Part shown: piece after piece, positions 60,474 to 62,263 of the stretch | How positions within the stretch are numbered: position 1 is the first letter of the stretch | Layout: each line of letters begins with the position of its first letter | DNA from: Gammaproteobacteria bacterium | GTDB taxonomy: Bacteria > Pseudomonadota > Gammaproteobacteria > Steroidobacterales > Steroidobacteraceae | Direction of reading: 5' to 3' | DNA: 62,263 nucleotides | Assembly (NCBI GenBank): GCA_027452045.1 | Contig: DAIDHH010000059.1 | Location: 1-62,263 of the forward strand | Translations under genes and position numbers: made by a program | The notes under the pieces: model-generated | The model's input: only the letters and a program-made list of their open reading frames with translations | Told to the model about the DNA's origin: nothing | The model's database searches: none

Positions 60474-61532
60474 TTACAGACTCGCCGTCGAGCCGGCGAG
60501 GCTGCTGAAGCTGCCGAGCTTGACGTAGTAGTCGATGGTGCGACGGATCGCCGTGTCGAGGTTGGTCGTGGGGCTCCAGCCGAGCTCGCGCCTCGCCGCC
60601 TCGATCGCGGGCACGCGAACCTGGATGTCCTGGTAGTACTTGCCGTAGTAGTCCCCGGCGGAGACCTCGATGATCTCGGTCCCCTTGGCCGCCTCGCGCA
60701 GCTCCGGGAACTCCTGGGCGATCGAGATGGTGCGCTCGGCGAGCTCGCGGATAGAGACGCAGTTATCGGGATTGCCGATGTTGAAGATGCCCCGGGTGGC
60801 CTTGCCGTGCCTGTTCTCGATGATGGTGAGCAGCGCCTCGATGGCATCGTCGATGTAGGTGAAGGAGCGCTTCTGCCGTCCGCCGTCGACCAGCTTGATC
60901 GGCCGCCGGTAGAGCACGTTCGAGAGGAACTGCGTGAACACGCGCGAGCTGCCTTCCTTGGGCTCCTCGATGTTATCGAGGTTCGGACCGATGAAATTGA
61001 AAGGCCGGAACAGCGTGTAATCGAGGTTGTCGCGCACGCCGTAGGCGTAGATCACCCGATCGAGCAGCTGCTTGGAGGCGGCGTAGATCCAGCGCTGCTT
61101 GTTGATCGGGCCATAGACGAGCGCGCTCGATTCCTCATCGAGCACCGCATCGGGGGACATGCCGTAAACCTCGGAGGTCGAGGGGAAGATCAGGCGCTTG
61201 CCGTACTTCACGCAGTGGCGCACCACATCGACGTTGGCCTCGAAGTCGAGCTCGAAGACCTTCAGCGGATGAGTCACGTACTGCGCGGGATTCGCGATGG
61301 CCACCAGCGGCATCACCACATCGCACTTCTTGACGTGGTACTCGACCCATTCCTTGTTGATCGTGATGTCGCCCTCGACGAAATGGAAGCGCTCGTTCCT
61401 CGGGAGGTCGCCCAGCTTGTTGTCGGAGAGGTCGATCCCGTAGACCTCCCAGTCGCGCTCGCGCAGGATCGCGCCGGTGAGCGCGCTGCCGATGAAGCCG
61501 TTCGCCCCAAGAATCATGATCTTCAGTGCCAT
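60474..61532 (-). CDS. UDP-glucuronate oxidative decarboxylase (stand-alone ArnA C-domain)
   Basis: 352 residues, an NAD-dependent short-chain epimerase fold: MILGANGFIGSALTGAIL, catalytic STSEVYGM (Ser/Glu), YAASKQLLDRVIYAYG (Tyr-x3-Lys) and the Arg of QDIQVRVPAIEAA that ArnA uses for decarboxylation. It makes UDP-4-keto-pentose from UDP-glucuronate. It is the first gene of the arn operon, while the formyltransferase half of ArnA is a distinct gene five genes downstream. Confidence 0.92.
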   Translation of the reverse strand: MALKIMILGANGFIGSALTGAILRERDWEVYGIDLSDNKLGDLPRNERFHFVEGDITINKEWVEYHVKKCDVVMPLVAIANPAQYVTHPLKVFELDFEANVDVVRHCVKYGKRLIFPSTSEVYGMSPDAVLDEESSALVYGPINKQRWIYAASKQLLDRVIYAYGVRDNLDYTLFRPFNFIGPNLDNIEEPKEGSSRVFTQFLSNVLYRRPIKLVDGGRQKRSFTYIDDAIEALLTIIENRHGKATRGIFNIGNPDNCVSIRELAERTISIAQEFPELREAAKGTEIIEVSAGDYYGKYYQDIQVRVPAIEAARRELGWSPTTNLDTAIRRTIDYYVKLGSFSSLAGSTASL

Positions 61533-61570
61533 GGATGTCCTTCGTGCCCGGTGCCGGTCGAGCGCGGTGT

Positions 61571-61608
61571 AAAAACGCGAATTTTAGCAGCTTCGCACGG
61601 GCCCGTGC
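61571..61608 (-). promoter_or_regulatory. Intergenic signals before the arn operon
   Basis: GCACGGGCCCGTGC (61595-61608) is a perfect 14-base palindrome. On the minus strand it is followed by TAAAAT (61586-61581), a -10-like box lying between GCGAA and TTCGC arms that precede GTTTTT. The same bases could thus end the helicase transcript and start arn; I cannot decide which. Confidence 0.35.
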
Positions 61609-61623
61609 TCGGGGCTTGGCCGC

Positions 61624-62263
61624 TCACCCGAGAGCGCTGAGCGCCGCCGGCACGTGCTGGCGCAGAAGCGCATTGCGCGCTTCCCACTGCGCGCCCGGCT
61701 CGAGCCTCTCGAGCCAGCTCACCTCGCCCGCCGCGAGCATCGCCACGGGCAGGCCGTCGCGATAGAGCACGCGATTGCCGGTGAGCGCCGGCACTCGCGG
61801 TCCCGGGGTCAAGATGCCGACCAGGTTGAGCGGATCGGCCGCTGAGAGGGAGATGCAGATCCCCTCCCGGGGCCGGCGGCGCGCCTCCCTCAGCAGGCCT
61901 ACCGCTTCGGGCGCGGCGAACTGCTCGCCCGAAAGGCCGGCGACGAAGCGCCCCCCACGGATCTCCCCGCGCGCCTCGAGCCTGCGGTAGCAGCCGAGCA
62001 GGTCTCGCCACGCAGGCAGCCACTGCGCCTCGCGCGCGAGCAGCCGCCAGAACACCACGCCCCACCGTCGCAGCAGACTCCTCGCCACGAGCTCCACTGC
62101 CTCCCCATCGGGCGCCGGCGCCACCGGCCTCAGGCGGTGCACCAGGGACCAGCGGCCGGCGGACTCCATGCCGAACAGCGCCCTGCGCCGCCGCGGACCG
62201 CTCGGCCGGCGCTGGCCCGAGGGCACCAACAGCGCGCGCAACCCGCCGAAGCTGTCCGAATTG
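61624..62263 (-). CDS. C-terminal end of an Lhr-type large ATP-dependent helicase (partial)
   Basis: At least 213 residues in frame from the window edge, beginning NSDSFGGLRALLVPSG. The stretch RRWGVVFWRLLAREAQWLPA, then RRLEARGEIRGGRFVAGLSG, EQFAAPEAVGLLRE and DPLNLVGILTPGPRVPA matches the C-terminal winged-helix and following domain of long DEAD/DEAH Lhr helicases. The helicase core is upstream of the window. A TTG at 62241 is internal, not a start. Confidence 0.8.
   Translation of the reverse strand, partial: NSDSFGGLRALLVPSGQRRPSGPRRRRALFGMESAGRWSLVHRLRPVAPAPDGEAVELVARSLLRRWGVVFWRLLAREAQWLPAWRDLLGCYRRLEARGEIRGGRFVAGLSGEQFAAPEAVGLLREARRRPREGICISLSAADPLNLVGILTPGPRVPALTGNRVLYRDGLPVAMLAAGEVSWLERLEPGAQWEARNALLRQHVPAALSALG

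Overview
The window is a GC-rich bacterial chromosome segment (roughly two thirds G+C by eye), packed with genes on both strands. No stretch over about 300 bases lacks a gene. I saw no rRNA, tRNA, CRISPR array, transposase or phage gene. The gene content (SlyX, PsrA-type regulator, FadE with a membrane anchor, fused CysNC, CysB, Arn lipid A pathway, ubiquinol-type Rieske protein) points to a gammaproteobacterium. A Nevskiales/Steroidobacterales/Xanthomonadales-like lineage is my guess from style alone.

Layout. 1-61: start of an aspartate kinase gene leaving the window on the minus strand. 220-2459: xdhC family gene, an unknown gene and a MocA-like cytidylyltransferase (molybdenum cofactor maturation). 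2469-4206 (minus): MaoC hydratase, CitE-like CoA ester lyase and a DUF7009-like protein, translationally overlapped. 4364-12290: sulfur assimilation (sulfite reductase, DUF934 partner, CysB regulator with malQ behind it, APS reductase, siroheme synthase, cysteine synthase). 12301-16485: TAXI solute-binding protein, slyX, a 2OG-Fe(II) oxygenase, a PAP2 phosphatase and wrbA. 16536-19363 (minus): hsp20-lon pair behind a good sigma-32-like promoter. 19551-26113 (minus): phenylacetate degradation operon paaABCDE-paaG-paaZ, with paaX divergent at 26228 and a palindromic operator between them.

27226-31436 (minus): an orphan Rieske gene and a fused-E1/E2 2-oxoacid dehydrogenase, with a divergent Lrp-type regulator at 31569. 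32089-34430: two FtsX-type ABC permeases without an ATPase. 34440-43439 (minus): fatty acid beta-oxidation (fadB-like gene, psrA-like regulator, fadE, fadN-like gene, thiolase). 43519-47178 (minus): cysQ-cysD-cysNC. 47290-50272 (minus): YceI protein and a 754-residue secreted protein of unknown function. 50527-52243: alanine dehydrogenase and a divergent Lrp regulator. 52308-52914: VapBC toxin-antitoxin pair. 52916-54282 (minus): lipoprotein and quinone oxidoreductase. 54378-61532 (minus): aminoarabinose (arn) operon with ArnA split into two separate genes. 61624-62263 (minus): C-terminal end of an Lhr-type helicase.

How the genes work together. The cys genes form an almost complete route from sulfate to cysteine: CysD/CysNC activate sulfate, CysH makes sulfite, the CysI-like enzyme makes sulfide with siroheme from CysG, and the cysteine synthase fixes it. 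CysQ clears the nucleotide by-product, CysB probably regulates, and only the transporter is missing. The paa operon opens the phenylacetyl-CoA ring; its beta-oxidation steps lack dedicated paaF/H/J genes here and could be supplied by the nearby fad genes. Several genes have a -10-like hexamer 6-10 bases before the start codon and no Shine-Dalgarno, which suggests leaderless mRNAs.
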